The translations under genes were made by a program, and so were the position numbers. Below the pieces are notes generated by a model. That model was given only the letters and a program-made list of their open reading frames with translations. It ran no database searches and was not told where the DNA came from. From positions 1,488,001 to 1,552,000 of the forward strand of contig NZ_VFYP01000001.1 in the NCBI RefSeq assembly GCF_006443685.1: a stretch of DNA of 64,000 bases, read 5' to 3'. Shown here one piece after another: positions 16,296-24,191 of the stretch (position 1 is the first letter of the stretch; each line of letters opens with the position of its first letter). The DNA is from Rhizobium glycinendophyticum (GTDB lineage Bacteria; Pseudomonadota; Alphaproteobacteria; Rhizobiales; Rhizobiaceae).

Positions 16296-18359
16296 CTAGA
16301 GGCTGACGACCGTGGCGAGCCGCGGCACGGCTTTGATCCGCACTTCCTCGATCGGAACCGGCCGGCCGAGATAGTAGCCCTGGCCGAGTTCGATGCCGAG
16401 TTCGTGCATCAGGTCCACGTGATCTGCTGTTTCCAGGCCCTCGATCAGGATCTTCAAGCCGCGGTTGCGGATCAGGCGAATGATGTCTTCGAGCATGGCG
16501 CGACCGGCTGGGCGGCGGGCATCCTGCAGGAACGAGCGGTCGATCTTAACCGTATCGAACGGGAAGAGGCGAAGCCATGAGAGGCCGGCAAAGCCGGTGC
16601 CGAAGTCGTCGAGCCAGATGCGAATGCCGAGCGCCTGCAGATCGGTGATGCAGCGGATGACATCCGACTGCCCCTCCATGTCGATGCCCTCGGTAATCTC
16701 GAAGGCGAGCTGCGAACCGGAGACGCCGGTTTCTTCGAGGATCGTCGAGACCGCGAGCGCAAAGCCGCGCGACTTCAGCTGGATGGCCGAGACGTTGACG
16801 CTGGCGAGCGGCACGAGGCCGGGTGCCAGCACTTCGGTGCAGGCGCGGCGGATGGCCCAGAGGCCGAGTTCGAGGATCGCGCCGGTGCGCTCGGCCACGG
16901 GGATGAACTGGCCGGGCGAAAGCGGCGTTCCATCGATCATCTTCAGACGCATCAGCGACTCGACACCCTCGACCCGGCCTGTCCGCATGTTCTGGATCGG
17001 CTGGTAGACGAGGTGGACGAGATCGTTGCGGATCGCCATGCGTAGCGTGGCCGCGATGTTTTCGTTGTCATCGCTGCTCAGCGGATCGTTCGGGTCGAAC
17101 AGGCGAACGCAGTTGCGGCCGTTGGCCTTGGCCGAATAGAGCGCCCGGTCGGCCTCGTTGATGATGCGCTCGAGCTTCGGTCCGGTCTGCGCCCGCGTGT
17201 AGGCAGCGCCGACGCTGACCGTCACGACCGCCTGGCCGTCGCGACGCTGGTCGTGCACGAGAGCCAGATCTTCAACGGTGGCACGAATGACCTCGGCGAG
17301 CGCCGTGACCTGTTCGCGACCCGTCACGCGCGACAGCACGATGAACTCTTCACCGCCGTAGCGTCCGACAGTGGCATTAAGCGGCTTCAACATGTCGCTG
17401 AGCGCAGACGCCACCATCACAAGGCATCGGTCGCCGGCTTGATGGCCATAGAAGTCGTTGTACTTCTTGAAGAAGTCTACATCGACGAGCATGACCGCGA
17501 AGCTGGTGCCCGCATTTTGCCAGTTGCTCCAGTAGTCGCGGAGCCGCTTGTCGACCGCGCGCCTGTTTTCCACACCGGTCAGATAGTCGGTGTTGGACAG
17601 GCGTTCGAGGGCAGCCCCGCGCTTCTCCGATTCCTCATGCTGCTGGGCTGCTTCCCGCGCGTTGAGAAAGACGTTGTAGCGTTCTTCGTTCAGCTTCCAG
17701 TTCACATAAGAAGTGAAGACGAAGCAAGACAGGTAAAACAGCACGAGGACCAGCTGCTGGTGCGGCTCGAGCGGCGGCACGAAGGCAAGGCTGGTGAAGA
17801 AGATCAGCAGTATGATAGCCGACGTTGCGACCGACAGGCGAAAGAACAGATTGAAGAAAAGGTTGGCACTCATCATGAAGATCGTGCCGAAGAGCATATA
17901 GAAGCGGAAGGTCTCAACGGCTTGAGTTTCCATCGAGGGCAACAGCCAGCCGATGTAACCGGCCACCACGGTTACGGAACACGTGACGTCGAACCACTTC
18001 GAAGAGGCGTCCGCCGCCACGAGTATCTCAAGAACCGTCATCGAAAGGATGGCAACGATGAAACGGGCCGTAATGGCCTGGACTGCCACATCCGGGATGA
18101 GCAGCGCATCGGCTATGCCAAAGAGGAGATAGACAATGACGGCGAGCCAAAGGCCACGACGCGTCTCTCGCACCTGGGCTTCACTGCGCGCCCTCATGTA
18201 AAGGCGCTTGAGATCATTGGCGGATCCGCCCGGAGACGGCGATGAGGATGGCAGGTCGCCACGTTCGGGATCAACGCCGGAAGGGGCCGCAGTGACGCCT
18301 GCCGAAAGGGGCATCGGCGATCGAAGCCGTTCAGGGTGTTCGTTGCCCCGGTCCATCAT
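16296..18359 (-). CDS. Membrane-bound GGDEF-EAL cyclic-di-GMP turnover protein
   Basis: A 687-residue protein. A disordered, Pro/Ser-rich N-terminus (1-48) is followed by about six transmembrane segments (68-220), a short coiled coil (230-255), a GGDEF domain (256-420) with GGEEF at 335-339, and an EAL domain (436-680). No RxxD inhibitory site lies upstream of GGEEF. The EAL signature is ESL at 467-469. Other catalytic motifs are largely retained: Asn522 (NVSAIQL), Glu554 (FEITEG), LDDFGTGF with Asp584-585, Lys605 (VKIDRSF), then EGLET and GQGYYLGRP. Either c-di-GMP synthesis or hydrolysis is possible. It is divergent from a PhcB-like methyltransferase gene. Confidence 0.92.
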   Translation of the reverse strand: MMDRGNEHPERLRSPMPLSAGVTAAPSGVDPERGDLPSSSPSPGGSANDLKRLYMRARSEAQVRETRRGLWLAVIVYLLFGIADALLIPDVAVQAITARFIVAILSMTVLEILVAADASSKWFDVTCSVTVVAGYIGWLLPSMETQAVETFRFYMLFGTIFMMSANLFFNLFFRLSVATSAIILLIFFTSLAFVPPLEPHQQLVLVLFYLSCFVFTSYVNWKLNEERYNVFLNAREAAQQHEESEKRGAALERLSNTDYLTGVENRRAVDKRLRDYWSNWQNAGTSFAVMLVDVDFFKKYNDFYGHQAGDRCLVMVASALSDMLKPLNATVGRYGGEEFIVLSRVTGREQVTALAEVIRATVEDLALVHDQRRDGQAVVTVSVGAAYTRAQTGPKLERIINEADRALYSAKANGRNCVRLFDPNDPLSSDDNENIAATLRMAIRNDLVHLVYQPIQNMRTGRVEGVESLMRLKMIDGTPLSPGQFIPVAERTGAILELGLWAIRRACTEVLAPGLVPLASVNVSAIQLKSRGFALAVSTILEETGVSGSQLAFEITEGIDMEGQSDVIRCITDLQALGIRIWLDDFGTGFAGLSWLRLFPFDTVKIDRSFLQDARRPAGRAMLEDIIRLIRNRGLKILIEGLETADHVDLMHELGIELGQGYYLGRPVPIEEVRIKAVPRLATVVSL

Positions 18360-18524
18360 GTGCTCCAGTTACCGCGCCATACACACAGTCGCGCTCCCTG
18401 ATCATAACTGGCACAGGCGTTAACTACGTTTTAAGATCTAGACGAATTGAGGGTGTACGTCCGCCTAAATCAGACTATGGTTTCTGAAGTATTAATATCA
18501 AGTTTGACTAAAATGGAGCGCAGG

Positions 18525-19568
18525 ATGAGCGATTTAGAGATGGCATTTGACGGCGAGAGCCTGATCACCCCGGACTCTATTGCGTCGCAGGTATTTTCGT
18601 CGACGAGCCCCATGCGCGACGGGGAACTCGCCGAAGCCAAAGCCGAGCTGGCGCTTCACCTGCGCGTCGCCGAGCAGCAGTTCGAGAGCAACACGGATGT
18701 TGGACAGATCATGCTGCGCCTGTTGACGGGTCTGCATAACGTCCGCAATCGATATTCGCCGAAGATTTGGGAACAACTGATTCCGATTGCCCAGACCCAT
18801 GCCATTGCCCGTCATTTCCACGAGGATCCGTTCACCCGCTGGTCCTTCGAGAAACCGCGCGGCTATTCCGGGGACGCCGGTCTGCTTGATTTCATCTATC
18901 GCCACCCGAGCAAGCAGCCGATGCTTGATGCAGCAAGCCCGATGGGCAAAGCCGTCAACGCCTTCACCAGCGAGTCTCCAGCCTGCGTGGCTGTGCGCGA
19001 GCGTCGTGACCTGCTGGCTCAGTATGTCGACGACGTTGCTTCATCTAGGGGAGGTGAGGCCGAAATCCTGACCATCGCCGCTGGCCATCTTCGCGAAGGT
19101 AAAATGTCTCAGGGCCTCAAAAACGGCCAGATCAAGCGCTGGCTCGCACTCGACCAGGACCCGTTGAGTGTCGGCGCGGTCGCGAGCGAGTATGCCGGCA
19201 CAGCCGTTGAAGCGGTGGACGGTTCCGTTCGCACGGTGTTGATGCGCTCGCAGACGCTGGGCACCTTCGACTTCATCTACGCCGCCGGTCTCTATGACTA
19301 TTTGGCCGATGAAGTCGCCATCAAGCTGTCGCAGCGATGCCTGCAGATGCTGAAGCCGCACGGCACCTTCCTCTTCGCCAACTTCGCCGACGAAATCCCG
19401 GATGACGGCTATATGGAAACCTTCATGAACTGGGCATTGCTGCTGCGTTCTGAAGAGGACATGTGGCGGATCATGCGCGCCACGACCGAAGGCCTCGATG
19501 TCGAATGCAGCCTCCGCTACGGCGCCAACAAGAACATCGTCTACGGCATCATCCGCAAGCTGTCCTAG
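18525..19568 (+). CDS. Class I SAM-dependent methyltransferase, PhcB-like (3-OH-acyl methyl ester signal) family
   Basis: A 347-residue protein. The C-terminal half is a Rossmann methyltransferase: EILTIAAGHLREG (motif I region), LALDQDP (acidic end of strand 2), then FDFIYAAGLYDYLADE and LKPHGTFLFANF. The N-terminal helical part contains FEKPRGYSGDAGLLDFIY. This GY-GD plus GLYDYL combination is typical of proteins annotated as extracellular-factor 3-hydroxypalmitate methyl ester (PhcB-like) biosynthesis proteins, as I recall the family; true substrate unknown. The ATG at 18525 has GGAG seven bases upstream. Earlier starts lie in the A+T-rich spacer shared with the divergent GGDEF-EAL gene. 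Confidence 0.72.
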   Translation: MSDLEMAFDGESLITPDSIASQVFSSTSPMRDGELAEAKAELALHLRVAEQQFESNTDVGQIMLRLLTGLHNVRNRYSPKIWEQLIPIAQTHAIARHFHEDPFTRWSFEKPRGYSGDAGLLDFIYRHPSKQPMLDAASPMGKAVNAFTSESPACVAVRERRDLLAQYVDDVASSRGGEAEILTIAAGHLREGKMSQGLKNGQIKRWLALDQDPLSVGAVASEYAGTAVEAVDGSVRTVLMRSQTLGTFDFIYAAGLYDYLADEVAIKLSQRCLQMLKPHGTFLFANFADEIPDDGYMETFMNWALLLRSEEDMWRIMRATTEGLDVECSLRYGANKNIVYGIIRKLS

Positions 19569-19579
19569 GGCGAAAACGC

Positions 19580-19611
19580 ATCTCCCCGCATCCGTTCGGA
19601 AGCGGGGAGAT
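19580..19611. terminator. Hairpin between convergent genes, probable transcription end without T tract
   Basis: ATCTCCCCGC pairs perfectly with GCGGGGAGAT, and the enclosed bases contain a second stem TCCG-TT-CGGA. The result is one long, nearly uninterrupted hairpin. No T run follows on either strand. It lies 12 bases after the methyltransferase stop and 47 bases from the stop of convergent bpt. Confidence 0.6.
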
Positions 19612-19657
19612 CAGGTCTCTCGCGTTATCTCTATATGAGGCGCAGCACGGGTCCGCG

Positions 19658-20419
19658 TCATTCTTCCATGTCAGCCGAGAATCGCATCCAGCCCTGATTC
19701 ATCAGGTGCTCCTGCGGCTGAAAGCGGGTCTTGTAGTCCATCTTTTGCGATCCCCGCACCCAATAGCCAAGATAGACATGCGGCAGGCCCAGCGCCTGGG
19801 CGCGGCGGATATGGTCAAGCACCATCATAGTGCCGAGCGAGCGCTTTTCCATCTCCGGATTGTAGAACGAATAGACCATCGAAAGCCCGTCGCTCATCAG
19901 GTCGGAGAGGGCAACCGCAACGAGTTCGCCGCGCGGCTGCGCCGAAACACCGTCGCCAGGGCTGCGCAGCCGGTATTCGATGATCCTTGTCTGCACATGG
20001 CTGTCCTCGACCATGATCGCATAATCGAGCGCAGACATGTCCGACATGCCGCCCTGCTGGTGTCTGGCATCGAGATAGCGGCGGAAGAGAGAAAACTGTT
20101 CGGTAGAAGGCTGAGCCGGGAAAACCGTGGAGACGAGATCGCGATTCGCCGCGTCCACGCGCCGGAACGCCCGGCTCGCTTGGAATTCCTTGACCAACAC
20201 CCGCACCGAGACGCAGGCACGACAGGCCTCGCAAGCGGGGCGGTAAGCGATGTTCTGCGACCGGCGAAAGCCGCCCTGGGTGAGGAGATCGTTCATTTCG
20301 GTGGCCCGGGGGCCTACCATATGGGTGAAGACCTTCCGCTCCAATTCGTCCGGCAGATAGGGGCACGGCGCTGCGGCCGTGAGATAGAATTGCGGAGAGG
20401 GGGAGGTCTGGGTATTCAT
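19658..20419 (-). CDS. bpt: Leucyl/aspartate-glutamate tRNA-protein transferase (Bpt/Ate1 family)
   Basis: A 253-residue enzyme that transfers leucine from Leu-tRNA to N-terminal Asp or Glu, feeding proteins to ClpS/ClpAP (N-degron pathway). Family marks are the N-terminal Cys-containing segment [17 protein letters not shown], the cluster [16 protein letters not shown] and the C-terminal [21 protein letters not shown]. The length equals that of typical proteobacterial Bpt. The ATG at 20419 starts [14 protein letters not shown], in line with homologues; its ribosome-binding site is weak. It lies downstream of the RDD gene on the same strand, with a terminator-like hairpin between them. Confidence 0.92.
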   Translation of the reverse strand: MNTQTSPSPQFYLTAAAPCPYLPDELERKVFTHMVGPRATEMNDLLTQGGFRRSQNIAYRPACEACRACVSVRVLVKEFQASRAFRRVDAANRDLVSTVFPAQPSTEQFSLFRRYLDARHQQGGMSDMSALDYAIMVEDSHVQTRIIEYRLRSPGDGVSAQPRGELVAVALSDLMSDGLSMVYSFYNPEMEKRSLGTMMVLDHIRRAQALGLPHVYLGYWVRGSQKMDYKTRFQPQEHLMNQGWMRFSADMEE

Positions 20420-20487
20420 CTGTCGCCGAAGAGAATCCTCTGTCACGTCATCTCTGGGACTAGGATGGCGCAAGAATGCAAAACGTC

Positions 20488-20514
20488 AACACTCCGGTTG
20501 GATCCCGGAGTGTT
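20488..20514 (-). terminator. Terminator after the RDD gene
   Basis: AACACTCCGG pairs with CCGGAGTGTT (10 bp, 7-base loop). On the minus strand it is followed by GACGTTTT, 29 bases beyond the RDD stop. The plus-strand reading also has a T-rich tail, but no plus-strand gene ends here. Confidence 0.7.
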
Positions 20515-20543
20515 TTCTTAAAGACGCTGGACGACGAAAAGTT

Positions 20544-21002
20544 TCAGTAGGTGCGTACGGTTGCCGTCCCGACCAGCAGGTCGTGCACCAGGCGAGAGCG
20601 CTCGATGAACAGACCGGCCAGCAGCACCAGCGGCGTCAGCACCGAGTTGAGGATCCAGAACAGGGCCAGATGGGCGATGGCGGTGACGAAGTCGAGCTTG
20701 CGACCGTCGAGCCTAACCATGGCGATCCCCATCATTCGCATGCCCGGTGTTGCCTGAGAAGGACCCGCGAGCGACATGCCGAAGTAAAGACCGGCAACGA
20801 CGAAGAACAGGATCGGATACAGCAGCCAGCCGAGCCCGAGCGTCAGTATGCCGAGGAAAAACACGATCACGGCTGCCGGTATCCACAGGAGCCCGATGAA
20901 CAGGTAGTCGACGATAAACGCAAAAACCCGACGCGACAGCACGCCGCTATAGGCGCGCCAGTCTTCGGGGGCGGCATAGGACGAATTGTTGTCGAGGCTC
21001 AT
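20544..21002 (-). CDS. RDD family membrane protein
   Basis: A 152-residue inner-membrane protein of the RDD family. The conserved Arg is seen in YSGVLSRRVFAFIVDYLFIG, and the two Asp positions are represented there and near the end (SRLVHDLLVGTATV). It has three to four hydrophobic segments, including VIVFFLGILTLGLGWLLYP. The family role is uncertain; some members act in ion homeostasis. AAGGAG precedes the ATG. It follows hemB on the same strand after a 66-bp gap. Confidence 0.85.
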   Translation of the reverse strand: MSLDNNSSYAAPEDWRAYSGVLSRRVFAFIVDYLFIGLLWIPAAVIVFFLGILTLGLGWLLYPILFFVVAGLYFGMSLAGPSQATPGMRMMGIAMVRLDGRKLDFVTAIAHLALFWILNSVLTPLVLLAGLFIERSRLVHDLLVGTATVRTY

Positions 21003-21068
21003 GGCGGGCTCCTTTGGTTGTTCCTCAGATATGGGAACGCCCGGCCGGAATACAATAATCCGTGATGA

Positions 21069-22085
<1,017 letters not shown>

Positions 22086-22136
22086 CGTCTGATCCTTCGT
22101 CTTTTGCCGTCTTTGGTTGCTGCTGATAACATGACG

Positions 22137-22176
22137 CCTGCCGCTTGCAAAACGACCGTGTGTCGCAAGCGGCAGG
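22137..22176. repeat. Long inverted repeat in the hemB/DUF6163 divergent spacer
   Basis: CCTGCCGCTTGC is followed after 16 bases by its exact reverse complement GCAAGCGGCAGG (12 bp). It sits between two divergent starts, 51 bases from hemB and 47 from the DUF6163 gene. It could be a regulator site, a cruciform or a leader hairpin; there is no T tract to make it a terminator. Confidence 0.75.
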
Positions 22177-22223
22177 GGAGGCTGCACTGCCGCTGCTGGC
22201 AGTCGCCAGGGGGAGGCCCTATC

Positions 22224-22670
22224 GTGGATGTCATGGAAGCTGATTCGCCGACCACCTCTCTCCGCAGCCTGACGGAGTTCATCTATATCCTGTTCCTGCG
22301 GCTCGTGGCGCTCGCCTGCCTGTGGTTCGGCCTGCAATACTGGGGCATGCTCGTCGGCTACAGCCATGGCGGCCTGGGACGCTTTGATCTTCTCTCCCTG
22401 CCGTGGCGCGTTGCAGCGGCTGGGCTTGCCGTCGTCTTCCCGGTGGCCGCCCTCGGCCTCTGGCTCGCCGGCTCCTGGGGGCCGGTCATGTGGCTGATCG
22501 CAGCCGGCGGTCAGGTCCTGATGTTTTCCGTCTGGCCCGACATCTTCGGAAGCAATATGCTGGCCATCGTCATGCATGTTTCCGTTGCGGTGCTGTATCT
22601 GGCGTTCCGCCTGGCGTTGTGGCTCGAAAGCCGCCACAAGCGGCAGACGATAACGGTTGATTTACCGTGA
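22224..22670 (+). CDS. DUF6163 family membrane protein
   Basis: A 148-residue protein with four hydrophobic segments (IYILFLRLVALACLWFGLQYW, VAAAGLAVVFPVAALGLWLAG, WLIAAGGQVLMFSVWP, LAIVMHVSVAVLYLAFRL) and a basic tail. It matches a small integral membrane family I associate with rhizobial genomes beside hemB and ldtR; the DUF6163 name is from memory. I placed the start at GTG 22224 because GGGAG lies eight bases upstream; ATG 22233 is the alternative. No function is known. Confidence 0.72.
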   Translation: MDVMEADSPTTSLRSLTEFIYILFLRLVALACLWFGLQYWGMLVGYSHGGLGRFDLLSLPWRVAAAGLAVVFPVAALGLWLAGSWGPVMWLIAAGGQVLMFSVWPDIFGSNMLAIVMHVSVAVLYLAFRLALWLESRHKRQTITVDLP

Positions 22671-22802
22671 TCGCACGACCGGCTTTGGTAAGCCTCTGTT
22701 AAGCCTGCGTTTTAAATAGAATTTTATGCGCATTGGATACTGTCCTCATCAAGGCGGGAGAAAAAACCAACACCGCCAAACAAAACAGTGAGGCAGATCG
22801 AT

Positions 22803-23312
22803 ATGAACACGAAGCTCAAGCCGCAGGCCGCCCCCCTTGATCCGCAGGAAGAAGCGATCCGCTCGCTTTACCTGGAATCCCTGCACCTGGTGGAACGTCT
22901 CCACCGCCGCCTTCTCGATGTCATCAAGGACGAATTCGACCGCAAGGGTCGCTCGGACGTCAACGCCATTCAGGCGCTGCTCCTGTTCAACATCGGCAAT
23001 GCCGAACTGACCGCCGGCGAACTGCGCTCGCGTGGCTACTACCTCGGCTCGAACGTCTCCTACAACGTCAAGAAGCTCGTGGACCTCGGCTTCATCAACC
23101 ATCAGCGCTCGCGTGTCGACCGTCGCTCGGTCCGCATCAGCCTGACGGATGCCGGCCAGGAAATCGCCGAAACCGTCGCAAAGCTCTACGAGCGCCACAT
23201 CGGCTCGATCCAGAAGGTCGGCGGCATCGGCACGGACGAGTTCACCCAGATGAACAAGCTCCTGCAGCGCCTCGACCGCTTCTGGAACGACCAGATCCTC
23301 TACCGTCTCTAA
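22803..23312 (+). CDS. ldtR: MarR-family regulator LdtR
   Basis: A 169-residue winged-helix regulator of the LdtR type known from Liberibacter and Sinorhizobium, where it controls the L,D-transpeptidase gene ldtP and stress tolerance. The DNA-binding part is VNAIQALLLFNIGNAELTAGE, then GYYLGSNVSYNVKKLVDLG (recognition helix) and SRVDRRSVRISLTDAG (wing). GAGG precedes the ATG at 22803; the GTG 15 bases earlier is less likely. Its last 11 codons lie inside a perfect 35-bp repeat whose second copy is at 25416. The present stop codon (TAA) is therefore supplied by inserted DNA, and the native stop was probably the TGA found after the second copy. Confidence 0.92.
   Translation: MNTKLKPQAAPLDPQEEAIRSLYLESLHLVERLHRRLLDVIKDEFDRKGRSDVNAIQALLLFNIGNAELTAGELRSRGYYLGSNVSYNVKKLVDLGFINHQRSRVDRRSVRISLTDAGQEIAETVAKLYERHIGSIQKVGGIGTDEFTQMNKLLQRLDRFWNDQILYRL
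23276..23310 (+). repeat. Left 35-bp direct repeat (attL-like)
   Basis: Identical over 35 bp to 25416-25450; identity ends at both edges (A/G mismatches immediately outside). It comprises the last coding bases of ldtR, up to the final leucine codon. Confidence 0.92.
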
Positions 23313-23355
23313 TCCACGAGAGGCTTCGACACCCACGCATTTCCTCCAGTCATGC

Positions 23356-23430
23356 GGTGGCACGAGAAGGCGCTAGGTCGCGGTTCATTCCGCACCGTAG
23401 CGCCTTGTCTCGTTTGGGCTTCGTGCCACC
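23356..23430. other. Large nested hairpin next to the left islet border
   Basis: GGTGGCACGA (23356-23365) pairs exactly with TCGTGCCACC (23421-23430). Inside, AAGGCGCTA (23367-23375) pairs with TAGCGCCTT (23398-23406), and further inside GCGG pairs with CCGC. It lies 45 bases inside the islet. It could be a structured RNA, a recombinase or accessory-factor site, or a terminator for ldtR; the inner stem is followed by TGTCTCGTTT. Confidence 0.6.
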
Positions 23431-23432
23431 CT

Positions 23433-23535
23433 CAGCGGCCCGTGACGCGAAGGGATAACCCCGCGCCCCTGTGACCTGCCTGAGACTGCAACAGCGCCAC
23501 GGGCACAACGGCAGGAGGATGCGGAAGGGCCGCTG
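23433..23535 (+). ncRNA. Candidate structured RNA or replication/recombination hairpin array in the islet
   Basis: CAGCGGCCC (23433-23441) is the exact reverse complement of GGGCCGCTG (23527-23535) and would close a 103-base domain. Inside are a hairpin around GGGATAACCC flanked by CGCG/GCG pairing and a stem CCTGCC (23475-23480)/GGCAGG (23510-23515). This gives a multi-branched fold. No known RNA family was recognised: cobalamin riboswitch, tmRNA, 6S, SRP and RNase P were considered. Strand is a guess. Confidence 0.35.
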
Positions 23536-23726
23536 TGCGGCGGGGCAGTAACACTTGCAGAGAAAACTAAGTATTCCTATATTCTGGTTGTTGATTTCAA
23601 GGCTCGATGCCGTTCATCCCAACCATCCTTGTTCTCATCACTTACTGGGCCCCTTTGGCCCCCATTAACAGGCTCTGCAAAGAAGTACTCATGGCCCTTG
23701 CGGTCGATTACCTTAAGGAGGCTCTA

Positions 23727-23792
23727 ATGGAAGTTAGCATGCAGACGGTAATTTCAATCGCGGCACTGCGGGGCCTGTTAAAGGTGGATTGA
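23727..23792 (+). CDS. Possible 21-residue peptide inside the islet
   Basis: An AAGGAGG ribosome-binding site, complementary to the 16S rRNA 3' end, lies five bases before an ATG. That ATG opens a 21-codon frame (MEVSMQTVISIAALRGLLKVD). The frame can be extended upstream to 34 or 61 codons, but those starts have no comparable site. A hairpin terminator follows about 95 bases later, so a short independent transcript is plausible. The peptide is mildly hydrophobic with a basic patch. No function is assigned; a leader peptide or small toxin-like peptide are possibilities only. Confidence 0.4.
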   Translation: MEVSMQTVISIAALRGLLKVD

Positions 23793-23885
23793 AGAGGCCG
23801 AGTAAGTGGGAAAGAATTTTGAGGGACGATAAGGTGTCAGAGATGCCGTGAGGCCGTGAAACTCGGCCACCCCGCACCAGATTGA

Positions 23886-23910
23886 AAGGCTCCGGTTACG
23901 CCGGAGCCTT
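23886..23910. terminator. Rho-independent terminator inside the islet, probably bidirectional
   Basis: AAGGCTCCGG pairs perfectly with CCGGAGCCTT around a five-base loop, with TTCGTTATTTT after it on the plus strand and an A/T-rich tail on the minus strand. It separates the small ORF from the decayed minus-strand gene. Confidence 0.8.
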
Positions 23911-23914
23911 TTCG

Positions 23915-24094
23915 TTATTTTGAGACCTCCCTGACCTCGTAGCCGGAATGGATGATTTCAACAGTCTGCCATTCATCCGACTTTGCGTGGTCAGTTTCCG
24001 GTTGCCGGCGTCGATCCAAGCATCGGTTTGCGTCTCGTGCGTCTGGCCGATCGGCTTGCCGCTGTGATTGTCGTATATAGCGTACAGCAGGCAT
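23915..24094 (-). pseudogene. Frameshifted remnant of a small gene
   Basis: On the minus strand two frames each look protein-like over only part of the length. One frame gives LYAIYDNHSGKPIGQTHETQ followed by TDAWIDAGNRKL but has no ATG. The other, starting from the ATG at 24094, is implausible at first and then ends DEWQTVEIIHSGYEVREVSK before a TAA. Joining them needs one frameshift near the start and one in the middle, as expected for a decayed gene of about 60 codons. I do not recognise the family. It could be tested by finding an intact relative. Confidence 0.35.
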
Positions 24095-24191
24095 CTTGTC
24101 CCTCAACTCATTGCCAATCGGGAGCCCAAGCACCTTCCTGCCGCTTGCGCCGACGACAAACAGCGTTTTTCGACTGAAATTTTGTGGAAGT

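Noticed and set aside
23433..23535. Cobalamin riboswitch, tmRNA, 6S or SRP RNA in the islet
   Set aside because: None of the conserved cores of these RNAs is present on either strand, despite the strong secondary structure.
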